64,000 bases of DNA from CALMFG01 sp963674805 (GCA_963674805.2 CAXXNY010000005.1:248001-312000); one strand, 5' to 3'; counted from the first letter of the stretch, positions 26,290-35,648 are shown. The notes: generated by a model from the letters alone, not told the origin. Numbers and translations: made by a program.

Positions 26290-27060
26290 TTACCGGACGG
26301 GCTTCCGGCGCACCGGGATCCCGCTATCTTCGAGGTAATCTTTGACTTCGTCTATGGTCAGTTCACCGTAGTGGAAGAGCGAGGCCGCCAGTACGGCGTC
26401 TGCCTTGCCTTCGGTGATGATGTCTTTAAAATGCGGTAATGCACCCGCACCGCCCGATGCGATTACCGGAATATTCACCATGTCCGATACCGCGCGTGTC
26501 AGTTCCACGTCATATCCTGCTTTGGTGCCGTCTGCGTCCATGCTGGTCAGGAGGATTTCACCTGCACCGCGTTTCTCAGCTTCGGCAATCCACTCCAGCG
26601 CGTCTTTTCCGGTGTCGATACGGCCGCCGTTGATATAAACGTTCCAGCCCCCGCCTTCACGCCGCTTGGCATCCACTGCAACCACCACACACTGGTTCCC
26701 GTAGCGGATGGCCGCTTCGGTAATAAGCGTCGGGTTATTAAACGCGGAGGAATTGATGGATATTTTATCCGCCCCCGTTTTGAGGATGCGGCGGAAGTCC
26801 TCAACCGAACGGATGCCGCCGCCCACGGTGAGGGGAATAAACACCTGCTCCGCCGTACGCGCGACCACGTCGATCATGATATCCCGCGCGTCTGAGGATG
26901 CGGTGATATCCAGAAAAACCAGTTCGTCCGCTCCGGCCTCATTATAAGCTTTGGCAGTTTCCACCGGGTCGCCTGCGTCCTGAAGATTGATAAAATTAAT
27001 GCCTTTAACCACCCGCCCGGCATGTACATCCAGACAGGGGATAATACGCTTGGTTAACAT
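26290..27060 (-). CDS. hisF: imidazole glycerol phosphate synthase cyclase subunit HisF
   Basis: 256 aa TIM barrel. With HisH it makes imidazole glycerol phosphate and AICAR. The catalytic Asp of the first strand is in IPCLDVHAGRVVKG and the second in VVVAVDAKR; phosphate loops are TVGGGIRSVED and ASGGAGAL. It lies 3 nt after hisA. Confidence 0.97.
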   Translation of the reverse strand: MLTKRIIPCLDVHAGRVVKGINFINLQDAGDPVETAKAYNEAGADELVFLDITASSDARDIMIDVVARTAEQVFIPLTVGGGIRSVEDFRRILKTGADKISINSSAFNNPTLITEAAIRYGNQCVVVAVDAKRREGGGWNVYINGGRIDTGKDALEWIAEAEKRGAGEILLTSMDADGTKAGYDVELTRAVSDMVNIPVIASGGAGALPHFKDIITEGKADAVLAASLFHYGELTIDEVKDYLEDSGIPVRRKPVR

Positions 27061-27063
27061 AGC

Positions 27064-27783
27064 TTATGCCTTTCTCGCTGCTTGAATCGCCTGTTTTAAG
27101 TCAATGGCACCGGTATAAAGCGCCCGCCCGACGATGACGCCGCCTGCGCCGGTTTCCATCACGCCGGAAACGTCTTCAATCCGGCTCATGCCGCCGGACG
27201 CGATGATTTCCATGCCGGTCTTTTCTACCATGGCGCGCGTCGCTTCCAGATTCGGTCCGTCTAGTGTACCGTCTTTTGCGATATCGGTATAGATAATGGT
27301 TCTAACACCAATGTCTTTCATTTTTAGCGCCAAATCGACCGCGGCAACACCGCTGTCGCCGCCCCAGCCTTCAATCGCCGCAATCCCGTCTTTGGCGTCG
27401 ATTCCGACCACAATCCGTCCGGGATAGGCTTTGACAGCCTGTTTAACGAGATCAGGGTTTTTTACCGCCGCTGTTCCGATAATCACGCGTGTAATGCCGA
27501 TATCGTCCAGCCGTGTTTCGATATCCGCCATCGTACGGATGCCACCGCCCAGCTGGACGGGTATCGTAATCATTTCACATATTTTTTTCACCGCTTCTTT
27601 GTTGGTAAAACCGCCGGTGAACGCAGAGTCCAAATCCACAAGATGGATGTATCCCGCGCCTGCGTTTTGCCATTGCAGCGCCATTTCGTACGGCTCGCCG
27701 TATTCTGTTGCCTGATTCATATCGCCCTGATATAACCGGACGCATCGCCCGTTCTTGATATCAACGGCGGGGTAGATCACCAT
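27064..27783 (-). CDS. hisA: phosphoribosylformimino-AICAR isomerase HisA
   Basis: 239 aa TIM barrel. It catalyses the Amadori rearrangement of ProFAR to PRFAR. The catalytic Asp is in YPAVDIKNGRCVRL, with the second Asp in YTDIAKDGTLDGPN; phosphate sites are QLGGGIRTMAD and ASGGMSRIED. It is 13 nt after hisH. Confidence 0.97.
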   Translation of the reverse strand: MVIYPAVDIKNGRCVRLYQGDMNQATEYGEPYEMALQWQNAGAGYIHLVDLDSAFTGGFTNKEAVKKICEMITIPVQLGGGIRTMADIETRLDDIGITRVIIGTAAVKNPDLVKQAVKAYPGRIVVGIDAKDGIAAIEGWGGDSGVAAVDLALKMKDIGVRTIIYTDIAKDGTLDGPNLEATRAMVEKTGMEIIASGGMSRIEDVSGVMETGAGGVIVGRALYTGAIDLKQAIQAARKA

Positions 27784-27796
27784 TGTTGTTTTGCTC

Positions 27797-28402
27797 CTAT
27801 ATTAGTTTTCCAAAGTTTCTCAGCATGTTGAGCCCGACATCGCCGCTTTTTTCGGGGTGGAACTGCAGGCCGAATACGTTCTCGTGCCGAACAGCCGCCA
27901 CAAACGGATGCCCGTAAGTCGCCGTCGCTATCACATCGTCATCGCTGACACCGTCCGCGTAAAACGAGTGGACAAAATATACGTATTGGTCGTCGCTCTT
28001 TTCAAACAGCGGATTCTGGCGCGCATACAGATTGTTCCAGCCCATGTGCGGCACCTTAAGCCCGTCCAGTTTAAATTCCACGACATCGCCGCCGACCAGG
28101 CCAAGCCCCTCGTGCGTACCATGTTCAAAACTTCTGTCAAATATCAGCTGCATGCCGAGACAGATGCCAAGGAATGGCTTTCCGGTCTTAACGAAGTCTT
28201 TAATCACCGGGGTAAGGCCTTTTTTATTAAGATGTGTCATCGCATCCCCGAAAGCCCCGACGCCCGGCAGAATCAATGCGTCTGCCTTTTCGACAGCCTG
28301 AATATCATCAGAGATCTCCGCAGACAGCCCGATAAATTCGCACGCTTTCTGCACACTCCTGAGGTTGCCCATGCCGTAATCTATAATTATGATTTTGCCC
28401 AA
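27797..28402 (-). CDS. hisH: imidazole glycerol phosphate synthase glutaminase subunit HisH
   Basis: About 201 aa. It supplies ammonia from glutamine to HisF. The Cys of the triad is in FLGICLGMQLIFD, His/Glu in LQFHPEKSG. The start is TTG at 28402, one base after the hisB stop, with AAAGGGG upstream inside hisB. An open frame extends another 20 codons upstream, but those residues overlap hisB and do not match the family. Confidence 0.95.
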   Translation of the reverse strand: MGKIIIIDYGMGNLRSVQKACEFIGLSAEISDDIQAVEKADALILPGVGAFGDAMTHLNKKGLTPVIKDFVKTGKPFLGICLGMQLIFDRSFEHGTHEGLGLVGGDVVEFKLDGLKVPHMGWNNLYARQNPLFEKSDDQYVYFVHSFYADGVSDDDVIATATYGHPFVAAVRHENVFGLQFHPEKSGDVGLNMLRNFGKLI

Positions 28403-28403
28403 A

Positions 28404-28991
28404 TCAGAGTACCCCTTTCGAAGAGGGAATTCCGGTTTCTCTCGGATCAATTTCCAACGCATTCCGAATCGCGCGCGCCGTGCCTTTAAAGCACGCCTCC
28501 AGCATGTGATGCGTGTTCTCGCCGTATAGTACGGAGATGTGCAGGGTAACGCCCGCGTTCATCGCAAATGCACGGAAGAACTCTTCAAACACCTGTGCTT
28601 CCATGCCGCTTTCCATTTTGCCCTTCACGTCCACGTCATATTTCAGATAAGGGCGTCCGGAGATATCCAGTGAAACCTGCGCCAGCGTCTCATCCATCGG
28701 AAGCAGAATGCTGGCATATCGCTTGATGCCTTTGGGTGTGCCGAGTGCTTTTTTAAAGCAGGATCCGAGCACAATCCCCACGTCTTCAACCGTGTGATGG
28801 CTGTCCACTTCGATATCGCCGACGCATTTGACCCTTAAATCAAACAAGGCGTGTTTGGCGAATAAATCAAGCATATGGTTGAAAAACGGCAGTCCGGTGT
28901 CGATCAGGTACTTTCCTGTGCCGTAAATATCCAGTGCAAGGGTGATATCTGTTTCTTTGGTGGTGCGCTTTTCTTTAATTGTTTTCATCAT
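28404..28991 (-). CDS. hisB: imidazoleglycerol-phosphate dehydratase HisB
   Basis: 195 aa, monofunctional (no N-terminal phosphatase). Mn-binding motifs FFNHMLDLFAKHALFDL, DSHHTVEDVGI, the central FFRAFAMNAG and the late ENTHHMLEACFK are all present. It is 6 nt after hisD. Confidence 0.97.
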   Translation of the reverse strand: MMKTIKEKRTTKETDITLALDIYGTGKYLIDTGLPFFNHMLDLFAKHALFDLRVKCVGDIEVDSHHTVEDVGIVLGSCFKKALGTPKGIKRYASILLPMDETLAQVSLDISGRPYLKYDVDVKGKMESGMEAQVFEEFFRAFAMNAGVTLHISVLYGENTHHMLEACFKGTARAIRNALEIDPRETGIPSSKGVL

Positions 28992-28997
28992 TTAGTC

Positions 28998-30290
28998 CTA
29001 TTCTTCAAAACGGATGCGGACACTGCGTGCGTGCGCATCTAACTCTTCTGCTTCGGCAAATGCCGCGATATCCTGATAACAACGGCGAAGTGACGCTTCG
29101 TCATAGCCGATGATACTGGTTTTCTTCATAAAATCATCTACATTCAGCGGGGATGAGAACGCCGCCGTACCGTTGGTCGGGAGGATATGATTCGGTCCCG
29201 CGAAATAATCGCCCAGCGGTTCCGGCGAATAAGCGCCGAGGAACACCGCACCCGCATTTCTGATCTTTGGCAGATACGATGCGGCGTTTTCGATGCACAG
29301 CTCTAAGTGCTCCGGTGCAACGCGGTTTGCAAAGGCAATGGCTTCGTCCAAGCCGTCAACCACCACAATCATACCATAGTTTTTCAGCGAATTCACCGCG
29401 ATTTCTTTCTTGGGCAGCCGGTTCACCTGAGCAGTGATTTCCGCCTGCAGCACTTCGGCTCTTTGCTGATTCATGACAACCGCAATACAGGAGGCCAGCT
29501 CGTCATGTTCGGCCTGAGACAGGACGTCCGCCGCGATAAACCGCGGATTAACCGATCCGTCATCAATGACCAAAACCTCGGAAGGCCCGGCAATCATGTC
29601 GATACCGACAGTGCCGAACACCTGCTTTTTTGCTGCCGCCACATAGGCGTTTCCGGGGCCGGTGATCTTGTTGACCTTGGAGACAGATGCAGTACCGTAC
29701 GCGAAAGCGCCGATTGCCTGTGCGCCGCCCATCTTAAAGATTTTGTCCGCACCTGCGATATCCGAGGCAACCAATATCATCGGCTGAATAATGCCATTAC
29801 TGTCAGGGGGGGTTGCCATATAGATATTTTCCACACCCGCGACTTTTGCCGGTATGATGTTCATCAGTACACTGGAAGGATAGACCGCCTTGCCGCCCGG
29901 GACATATACGCCGCAGGACGCCACCGGATTAAAGAGCTGGCCGAGCATGATGCCGCCGTCCTTTTCCGTCCACGTTTCACGCAATTGCTTTTGGTGGAAT
30001 GCCTTAATATTCTCTGCCGCTTTTTTGATGATATCAATCAGCTTTGGGTCAGTATCTTGATAGGCTTTTTTAATCTCGTCCTGTGAGACCATAAGATTAG
30101 CCTCATCAGCATCAAATCCGTCGAATTTCTTAGTATATGCAAACAACGCCTGATCGCCGTTTGTCTGAATGTCTTTTAAGATATCCGCGACGCTCTGGTT
30201 CACTGCGGATAAATCATCTCCGCTGCGTGCACGTAGCAGCGCCAGTGCTTCGGGGATTTCTGATTGTGAGATAATCCGAATATCAGCCAT
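28998..30290 (-). CDS. hisD: histidinol dehydrogenase HisD
   Basis: 430 aa. It oxidises histidinol to histidine in two NAD-dependent steps. Characteristic blocks are VPGGKAVYPSSVLMN, ITGPGNAYVAAAKKQVFG, DMIAGPSEVLVI, QAEHDELASC and the C-terminal GPNHILPTNGTAAFSSPL, which provide the zinc ligands and catalytic Glu/His. It is 4 nt after hisG. Confidence 0.97.
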   Translation of the reverse strand: MADIRIISQSEIPEALALLRARSGDDLSAVNQSVADILKDIQTNGDQALFAYTKKFDGFDADEANLMVSQDEIKKAYQDTDPKLIDIIKKAAENIKAFHQKQLRETWTEKDGGIMLGQLFNPVASCGVYVPGGKAVYPSSVLMNIIPAKVAGVENIYMATPPDSNGIIQPMILVASDIAGADKIFKMGGAQAIGAFAYGTASVSKVNKITGPGNAYVAAAKKQVFGTVGIDMIAGPSEVLVIDDGSVNPRFIAADVLSQAEHDELASCIAVVMNQQRAEVLQAEITAQVNRLPKKEIAVNSLKNYGMIVVVDGLDEAIAFANRVAPEHLELCIENAASYLPKIRNAGAVFLGAYSPEPLGDYFAGPNHILPTNGTAAFSSPLNVDDFMKKTSIIGYDEASLRRCYQDIAAFAEAEELDAHARSVRIRFEE

Positions 30291-30294
30291 TATT

Positions 30295-30945
30295 TTATCC
30301 TTCCACTACGCGCTTGATTTTCTCAATCAGCGGGGTAATCACATCGGATTTGGTCTTCAAGCTTACGCGGTTGACAATCAGCCTTGCGCTGACATCCGCG
30401 ATGTGCTCTTTGATGACCAAACCGTTGTCTTTTAAAGTTCGTCCGCTCTCGACGATATCGACGATCACGTCTGACAGTCCCAAGATCGGCGCCAGTTCGA
30501 TACTGCCATTCAGTTTAATCACCTCAATGGTTTCGCCTTTATCCGCATAATACCGTTTGGCGATATTGGGATACTTGGTCGCTACCCTTAAGATTGACGA
30601 TGTCAGCTTGGCCTTGTTGCCCGGATACCCGGCGACGCAGACCTTGCACGGCCCGGCCTTTAAATCCACCATCTCATAGACAGATAATCCGGCTTCTAAT
30701 AATGTGTCTTTACCCGCAACACCGATATCCGCTACGCCGTGATCGACATAAACCGGAACATCTGTCGGTTTGACCATAATAAACCGCATGGTGCCCGCAT
30801 CGTTTTCAAAAATCAGCTTGCGTGAATCCGCAGTAATACATGAGCAGTCTACATTTGCCTGGTTCAATATTTCAACCGTTTGATCCGCCAATCTGCCTTT
30901 GGGCAGGGCGACGGTAATCCGTTTTTTTTGTTGATGTTCACTCAC
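30295..30945 (-). CDS. hisG: ATP phosphoribosyltransferase catalytic subunit, short form HisG
   Basis: 216 aa, the short form that lacks the regulatory domain and requires HisZ, encoded immediately upstream. It starts the pathway from ATP and PRPP. Motifs ITVALPKGRL, DVPVYVDHGVADIGVAGKD and the PRPP loop IVDIVESGRTLKDNGL are clear. The start codon is GTG at 30945. Confidence 0.96.
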   Translation of the reverse strand: MSEHQQKKRITVALPKGRLADQTVEILNQANVDCSCITADSRKLIFENDAGTMRFIMVKPTDVPVYVDHGVADIGVAGKDTLLEAGLSVYEMVDLKAGPCKVCVAGYPGNKAKLTSSILRVATKYPNIAKRYYADKGETIEVIKLNGSIELAPILGLSDVIVDIVESGRTLKDNGLVIKEHIADVSARLIVNRVSLKTKSDVITPLIEKIKRVVEG

Positions 30946-30949
30946 TTGT

Positions 30950-32149
30950 CTACTTTTCCTTTTCTATAAAACTCTGGTCAACGAATAGTGCCTGTGCCGC
31001 GTTCTTTTCCTGCTTTAACTTTTGCAACGCTTCCTTTGACAGGTTGGCACTGAACAGCACACGCTTTCCTTGGCTTCGTTCGCTTTGGACATACTCAAAT
31101 GCTTTTCCGGCATATCCCGCCGCGCAGGATACCACCATATCGGTCTGGTAAAAACCGTCCAAACGGTTCTGGCGCTCCAAAGCGATCATCAGCCGCTTGA
31201 TTTCAAGCGCAAATCCGGTCGCCGGCGTATCGTTCCCAAAGTCATTTAACAGGTTGTCGTACCGTCCGCCGGTGATGAGCGCAAAGCCCATTTTGTCGGT
31301 AATACCACGGAAGATGATGCCGGTATAATAAGAGATGTCGTGCAGCATACCAAAGTCGATGGAGATGTATTGCTCCAGGCCAAAGTCGGACAATAGTCCG
31401 TATACTTCGGCGAGATTATCCACAGCTTTGAGACACTCTGGACTGTCCGATAATGCCCGCGCTTTGTCCAAGACTTCCGCACCGCCGAATAATCCCATCA
31501 CGGCCTTCAGCTTGGTTTTTAAAGCTTCATCCGCCTCTAATGAATCCAACAGCATCATCAGCTCGTATTCGTTCTTTGAGTCGATTTGGTGGCGGATTTG
31601 GTCGATGGCTTCATCGTCAAAATCATATGCGTCAATCATCGCCTTAAAATAAGACACCTGACCGATATCGATTTTAAAATTGCTCAGTCCTGCAGATAAT
31701 AACGATTCCACCGCCAGCGCAATGACTTCGGCATCCGCGCCTGCACCCGCTTCGCCAAGAAGCTCGATGCCCGCTTGATAAAACTCCGACGACCGGCCGA
31801 CTGCCGGCGCTTCGTTCCGGTATGCGTTCTCAAAGTAAAACAACCGCAATGTATCGGCGTCATCCAACAGTTTAGATGCCGCCATACGCGCAATCGGGAT
31901 GGTGACATCCGGGCGCAGAGCCAAAATAGCGCCTTTAGTGTCGATGAACTTAATCATCTTCTCCTGAAGATAAGAGCCTGCGCCGCTTGCAAAGACATCA
32001 TAATACTCATAAGCAGGAGTCGACACTTCGTCATAACCGGCAAGCGTAAAGGCGTCCCTGAGTTTGGTTTCAATATTTCGTCTTAAATAGCATTCCTGCG
32101 GCAGAAAATCCTCAACACCGGCAGGCAGCTGTTTTTTATTTCGTGTCAC
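30950..32149 (-). CDS. hisZ: ATP phosphoribosyltransferase regulatory subunit HisZ
   Basis: 399 aa, a catalytically inactive histidyl-tRNA synthetase paralogue. It has class II synthetase motifs (GVEDFLPQECYLRRNIE; ALRPDVTIPIAR; motif-3-like TGGRYDNLLNDFG) but no normal anticodon-binding domain. It binds HisG and mediates feedback control by histidine. The start is GTG 32149 with GAGGT upstream. It is the first gene of hisZ-G-D-B-H-A-F-IE; hisC and a histidinol-phosphatase gene are not in the window. Confidence 0.95.
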   Translation of the reverse strand: MTRNKKQLPAGVEDFLPQECYLRRNIETKLRDAFTLAGYDEVSTPAYEYYDVFASGAGSYLQEKMIKFIDTKGAILALRPDVTIPIARMAASKLLDDADTLRLFYFENAYRNEAPAVGRSSEFYQAGIELLGEAGAGADAEVIALAVESLLSAGLSNFKIDIGQVSYFKAMIDAYDFDDEAIDQIRHQIDSKNEYELMMLLDSLEADEALKTKLKAVMGLFGGAEVLDKARALSDSPECLKAVDNLAEVYGLLSDFGLEQYISIDFGMLHDISYYTGIIFRGITDKMGFALITGGRYDNLLNDFGNDTPATGFALEIKRLMIALERQNRLDGFYQTDMVVSCAAGYAGKAFEYVQSERSQGKRVLFSANLSKEALQKLKQEKNAAQALFVDQSFIEKEK

Positions 32150-32193
32150 AATGTACCTCGTTGTACTTTTAATAATTTAGCATAGTAAAACGC

Positions 32194-32234
32194 TACTACG
32201 GTAGTATAATAATATACGGGCGAGCGGATGTCAA
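32194..32234 (-). promoter_or_regulatory. histidine operon promoter with overlapping inverted repeat
   Basis: On the minus strand TTGACA (32234-32229) and TATTAT (32211-32206) with a 17-nt spacer form a near-consensus promoter. A perfect inverted repeat TACTA-CGG-TAGTA (32194-32206) touches the -10 box and the start point, and a further TAGTA lies at 32183-32187. The position suits a repressor operator. Confidence 0.7.
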
Positions 32235-32273
32235 CCTTTTTATATGGTTTCCCGCGTGATTTAGCGAAAATCC

Positions 32274-32303
32274 TTGACTAACGATTCATTCGTCTCATAT
32301 AAT
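32274..32303 (+). promoter_or_regulatory. ilvE promoter
   Basis: TTGACT (32274-32279) and TATAAT (32298-32303), spacer 18 nt, about 33 nt before the ilvE start. Confidence 0.75.
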
Positions 32304-32335
32304 GAGTCAATCAATATAATAAGGAGGAAAGATGG

Positions 32336-33391
32336 ATGCAACAGCTTAATGTCATCAAGGCGCAGCAATTGAAAGAAAAACCGAAAACCGAGAACGAATT
32401 AGGCTTTGGTCGAATTTTTACCGATCATATGTTTCTGATGGAATACAGCGAAGAAAAGGGATGGCATAATGCAGTCATTAAGCCGTTTGAAAATTTCACC
32501 CTTTCTCCCGCATGCTCCACACTGCATTATGCTCAGACGATTTTTGAGGGCCTGAAAGCGTATCATGGTATGCGCCTGTTTAGACCCTGGGATAACATAA
32601 AGCGGCTCCAGCGGTCGGCAAAACGCATGTGTATTCCGGAATTTGACGAAGCGTTTGTTTTAGAATCGCTGTATGAACTGGTTAGACTGGAAAAGGACTG
32701 GATTCCCGAGTGGGAAGGTTCATCGCTTTATATCCGTCCGACGATTTTTGGGAATGATCCGTATCTTGGGGTCAAGGCAGCAAAAAGTTATTACATGTTC
32801 ATTATCCTGTCTCCGGTAGGTTTCTATTATAAAGCAGGATTCAAACCGATTAAAATTTTTGTTGAACCGGAATATGTCCGTGCCGTCAGAGGCGGTGTCG
32901 GCAACGTCAAAGCGGGCGGGAATTATGCCGCCAGCATATTAGCCGGGGAAAAAGCGGCAGAAGCGGGATGTGCGCAGGTTATGTGGCTGGATGCGATTGA
33001 ACGCAAGTATGTCGAAGAAGTCGGCTCAATGAACATCTTTTTTAAGATAAACGGTGAAATCTACACACCGGCATTAAACGGTAGTGTATTGCCCGGCATC
33101 ACCCGGGAATCGACGATTCAGCTGGCCAAAGACCGCGGACTGAAAGTGAACGAAACACAGGTGGCGATTCAGGACATCTATGATGCAAGCAAGGACGGCA
33201 GTCTTGAAGAAATCTTCGGGACAGGAACAGCCGCCATCATCAGCAGCGTTAGCGAGCTGAAATGGGGCGACAAGACCATTGTCGTTAACGGCGGAAAGAT
33301 GGGGGAATTGACCGAATCACTCTATCATGAACTGACCGATATCCAATACGGGAAAGCGGAAGATAAATACGGCTGGACGATACAGCTGTAA
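32336..33391 (+). CDS. ilvE: branched-chain amino acid aminotransferase
   Basis: 351 aa, PLP fold-type IV. It interconverts Leu/Ile/Val and their 2-oxo acids. The PLP lysine is in GNVKAGGNYAAS, with YVEEVGSMNIFF and the late GTGTAAIISSV phosphate-binding block. ATG 32336 has AGGAGG at 8 nt; an earlier out-of-frame ATG at 32332 is ignored. It is divergent from the histidine operon but not a HisC-type enzyme. Confidence 0.95.
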   Translation: MQQLNVIKAQQLKEKPKTENELGFGRIFTDHMFLMEYSEEKGWHNAVIKPFENFTLSPACSTLHYAQTIFEGLKAYHGMRLFRPWDNIKRLQRSAKRMCIPEFDEAFVLESLYELVRLEKDWIPEWEGSSLYIRPTIFGNDPYLGVKAAKSYYMFIILSPVGFYYKAGFKPIKIFVEPEYVRAVRGGVGNVKAGGNYAASILAGEKAAEAGCAQVMWLDAIERKYVEEVGSMNIFFKINGEIYTPALNGSVLPGITRESTIQLAKDRGLKVNETQVAIQDIYDASKDGSLEEIFGTGTAAIISSVSELKWGDKTIVVNGGKMGELTESLYHELTDIQYGKAEDKYGWTIQL

Positions 33392-33400
33392 CAGATATTT

Positions 33401-33431
33401 AAAAAGATGAGTCGCGTGCTCATCTTTTTTG
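33401..33431 (+). terminator. terminator after ilvE
   Basis: Arms AAAAAGATGAG and CTCATCTTTTTT around a 7-nt loop. Confidence 0.85.
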
Positions 33432-33444
33432 GTTAAGGAGAAAA

Positions 33445-34083
33445 ATGAACGCCTATATTGATATTACCATTCCGGTTAAAACCGATCAGCTGCAGTTTCC
33501 GGGTGATGAAAAATGCCGGATTGAAACCAGAAAACAAATTAACCGCGGAGACAGCTATAACACTACCCATATCGCAATGGCCGCGCATACCGGGACGCAT
33601 ATCGACGCGCCGTATCATTTTGATAATACCTGGAAGAAGATACATGAACTTGAGCCGGGTCATTTTATCGGGCGCGCTAAGGTACTGGATTTATCGACAT
33701 GTGAAAAAAGCATCAGCAAGGCCGATCTGATGAATCATCCGATTGCGCAAGGGGATATTATTCTTCTAAAAACGCATAACAGCCGGTGTGTGTTGTCAGA
33801 TAATTTCACGGAAGACTTTGTCTATCTTGAAGCGGACGCGGCGGGATACCTGGCGGAGAAGGGCATTGTGACTTTAGGGATCGACTACCTTTCGATTGAC
33901 GCGGCGGACAGTACCGATTTTCCTGCGCACCATGCACTGCTGGGCAGCGGCATCGTGGTGATTGAGGGATTGGTGTTAAAAGACGTTCCGGCAGGGCTTT
34001 ATGACATTGCCGCGCTGCCGTTAAAAATCTTAAACGGAGACGGCGCTCCGGCACGCGTGATGATTCGCCCGGTTGACGAATAA
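33445..34083 (+). CDS. cyclase/kynurenine-formamidase-like metal hydrolase
   Basis: 212 aa. The family metal site HTGTHIDAPYHF (HxGTHxDxPxH) is at about residues 52-63, and a second conserved region is LGIDYLSIDAADSTDFPAHHALLGSGI. Members hydrolyse N-formylkynurenine or related amides. No tryptophan-catabolism genes are near, so the substrate is open. AAGGAG precedes ATG 33445. Confidence 0.85.
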   Translation: MNAYIDITIPVKTDQLQFPGDEKCRIETRKQINRGDSYNTTHIAMAAHTGTHIDAPYHFDNTWKKIHELEPGHFIGRAKVLDLSTCEKSISKADLMNHPIAQGDIILLKTHNSRCVLSDNFTEDFVYLEADAAGYLAEKGIVTLGIDYLSIDAADSTDFPAHHALLGSGIVVIEGLVLKDVPAGLYDIAALPLKILNGDGAPARVMIRPVDE

Positions 34084-34161
34084 CGGCGTTGAACTGCTGC
34101 AAGAAACGCGCTATACTTTGATATAGAGAACGGCGAAATGTTGGGGCATCAAAGAGGGCTT

Positions 34162-35097
34162 ATGGAACAAAATACGATTGCGGTAATCTGGGATTTTGAT
34201 AAGACGCTGGTGGACGGCTATATGCAGCGCCCTATTTTTGAGGCGTATCACGTGGATGAGAAGGCGTTCTGGCAGGAAGTCGAGTCGCTGAAAGCCGAAT
34301 ATGAAGCGCAGGGTATCCGCGTCAACAACGAGACCATTTATCTGAACCATATGATTACCTGCACGCGCCAGGGCATATTCAAGGGGCTGAGCAACCAAAT
34401 GCTGTTTGACTTCGGGGACAAGCTGACGTTTTACAACGGCATCCCCGGCATTTTTGATGCATTAAAACGGGTCGTGAGTGAAAATTCGGCATACCGGCGG
34501 TTCGGCATCAGTGTGGAGCACTATGTGGTCAGCACCGGATTTGCGCAGATGATCAGGGGCTCAAAGATCAGCGGATATATCGACGGTATCTGGGGATGCG
34601 AGTTTATTGAACGGCCGATTTCGTCCAAATTGGGCGGGGAAGTGCCGTCAGAAAGCGAAAACGAGATTTCACAGATCGGTTATGCCATAGACCATACTTC
34701 CAAGACACGTGCACTGTTTGAAATCAATAAAGGGTCTAATAAATTTAAAATCGATGTAAACGCAAAAATCGCCGATAAAGACCGGCGGATTCCGTTTCAG
34801 TATATGATTTATATTGCGGACGGACCAAGCGATGTGCCCGCGTTTTCGGTAATCTCCCGAAACGGAGGCAAGGCAATGGCGGTATACCCAAAGGGCAACA
34901 AGACCGCGATGGCGCAGGTGAATCGGCTGTTGGCTGACGGACGGGTAAATATGCTGGGCGAAGCGGATTATTCGCCTGATACCACAACTTACCTTTGGCT
35001 GAGCGACCAGATCGATGTGATCGCCAGGGAAATTGCGGCAAAAAAAGAAAAGGAGATCGACGCATCGGTTTCCGACGCACCGCACCATATCGACTAG
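34162..35097 (+). CDS. HAD-superfamily phosphatase
   Basis: 311 aa from ATG 34162 (AGAGGG upstream). Motif I is WDFDKTLVDGY (residues about 9-19) with the nucleophile Asp; motif II is VVSTGFAQMI, and motif III/IV is YIADGPSDVPAFSVI. A large cap lies between motifs I and II. Related Bacillota proteins are phosphoserine-phosphatase-like, but the substrate is not clear. It is convergent with, and overlaps by 4 nt, the TetR gene. Confidence 0.85.
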   Translation: MEQNTIAVIWDFDKTLVDGYMQRPIFEAYHVDEKAFWQEVESLKAEYEAQGIRVNNETIYLNHMITCTRQGIFKGLSNQMLFDFGDKLTFYNGIPGIFDALKRVVSENSAYRRFGISVEHYVVSTGFAQMIRGSKISGYIDGIWGCEFIERPISSKLGGEVPSESENEISQIGYAIDHTSKTRALFEINKGSNKFKIDVNAKIADKDRRIPFQYMIYIADGPSDVPAFSVISRNGGKAMAVYPKGNKTAMAQVNRLLADGRVNMLGEADYSPDTTTYLWLSDQIDVIAREIAAKKEKEIDASVSDAPHHID

Positions 35098-35648
35098 ATC
35101 ATATTCAGTAGCGCATCCAAAAATGCGTCTGCATCTTTTACCGGCTTAAAAATGTCAGGCAGAAGCATGCCGCTGATAAACGCGCCGAATATCAGGCGTG
35201 TTTTTTCATGTGTTTCGCTGCTGTCATTTAATCCGTGCTTAACCATTAATGCGTAGATGCCGTCGATAAAGTGGTTAAACCCTGCTGTAATCGCTCCGCT
35301 GTTGTCACGCTGATGGATGACTTCGTCGAAGTGAGCGCGGGTCAGGCCGGCATACTGAGTAATGCCTTTCATCCAGTGCTCCAAATAGGTACGAAAGACA
35401 ACGTGATAGTCCGCCGACGCTTCAAAGGTAAATTCCTCCAGATCAAAAGCGTTTTCGAGCGACACCTTGAACGCGGTCTTAATGAGATTATCACGATTGC
35501 CGAAATAGTAGCTGATAGCCGCCGGATTCACTGACGCACGCGACGCGATATCACGGACGGTTGCACCCGCAATTCCATTCTCAGAAATGCTGTCCACAGC
35601 GGCCGAAATGATATCAATCATCGCCTGTGACCGTTTGTCGTTGGTCAT
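35094..35648 (-). CDS. TetR/AcrR family transcriptional regulator
   Basis: 184 aa. The N-terminal helix-turn-helix is GATVRDIASRASVNPAAISYYFGNRDNLI (about residues 24-52); the rest is a helical ligand-binding domain. Its ATG overlaps the stop of the upstream short-chain dehydrogenase, so the two are translated from one message. It probably binds the palindromes at 36545-36577 in the divergent promoter and so represses both dehydrogenase genes. Confidence 0.9.
   Translation of the reverse strand: MTNDKRSQAMIDIISAAVDSISENGIAGATVRDIASRASVNPAAISYYFGNRDNLIKTAFKVSLENAFDLEEFTFEASADYHVVFRTYLEHWMKGITQYAGLTRAHFDEVIHQRDNSGAITAGFNHFIDGIYALMVKHGLNDSSETHEKTRLIFGAFISGMLLPDIFKPVKDADAFLDALLNMI

Noticed and set aside
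30295..31000. Plus-strand frames of 78-110 codons opposite hisG/hisZ and other his genes
   Set aside because: They are antisense to strongly conserved genes, with compositional bias of GC-rich coding DNA and no ribosome sites.
32150..32335. Possible T-box leader for hisZ or ilvE
   Set aside because: The spacing is too short and the AGGGUGG-type T-box sequence is absent; simple promoters explain the gap.
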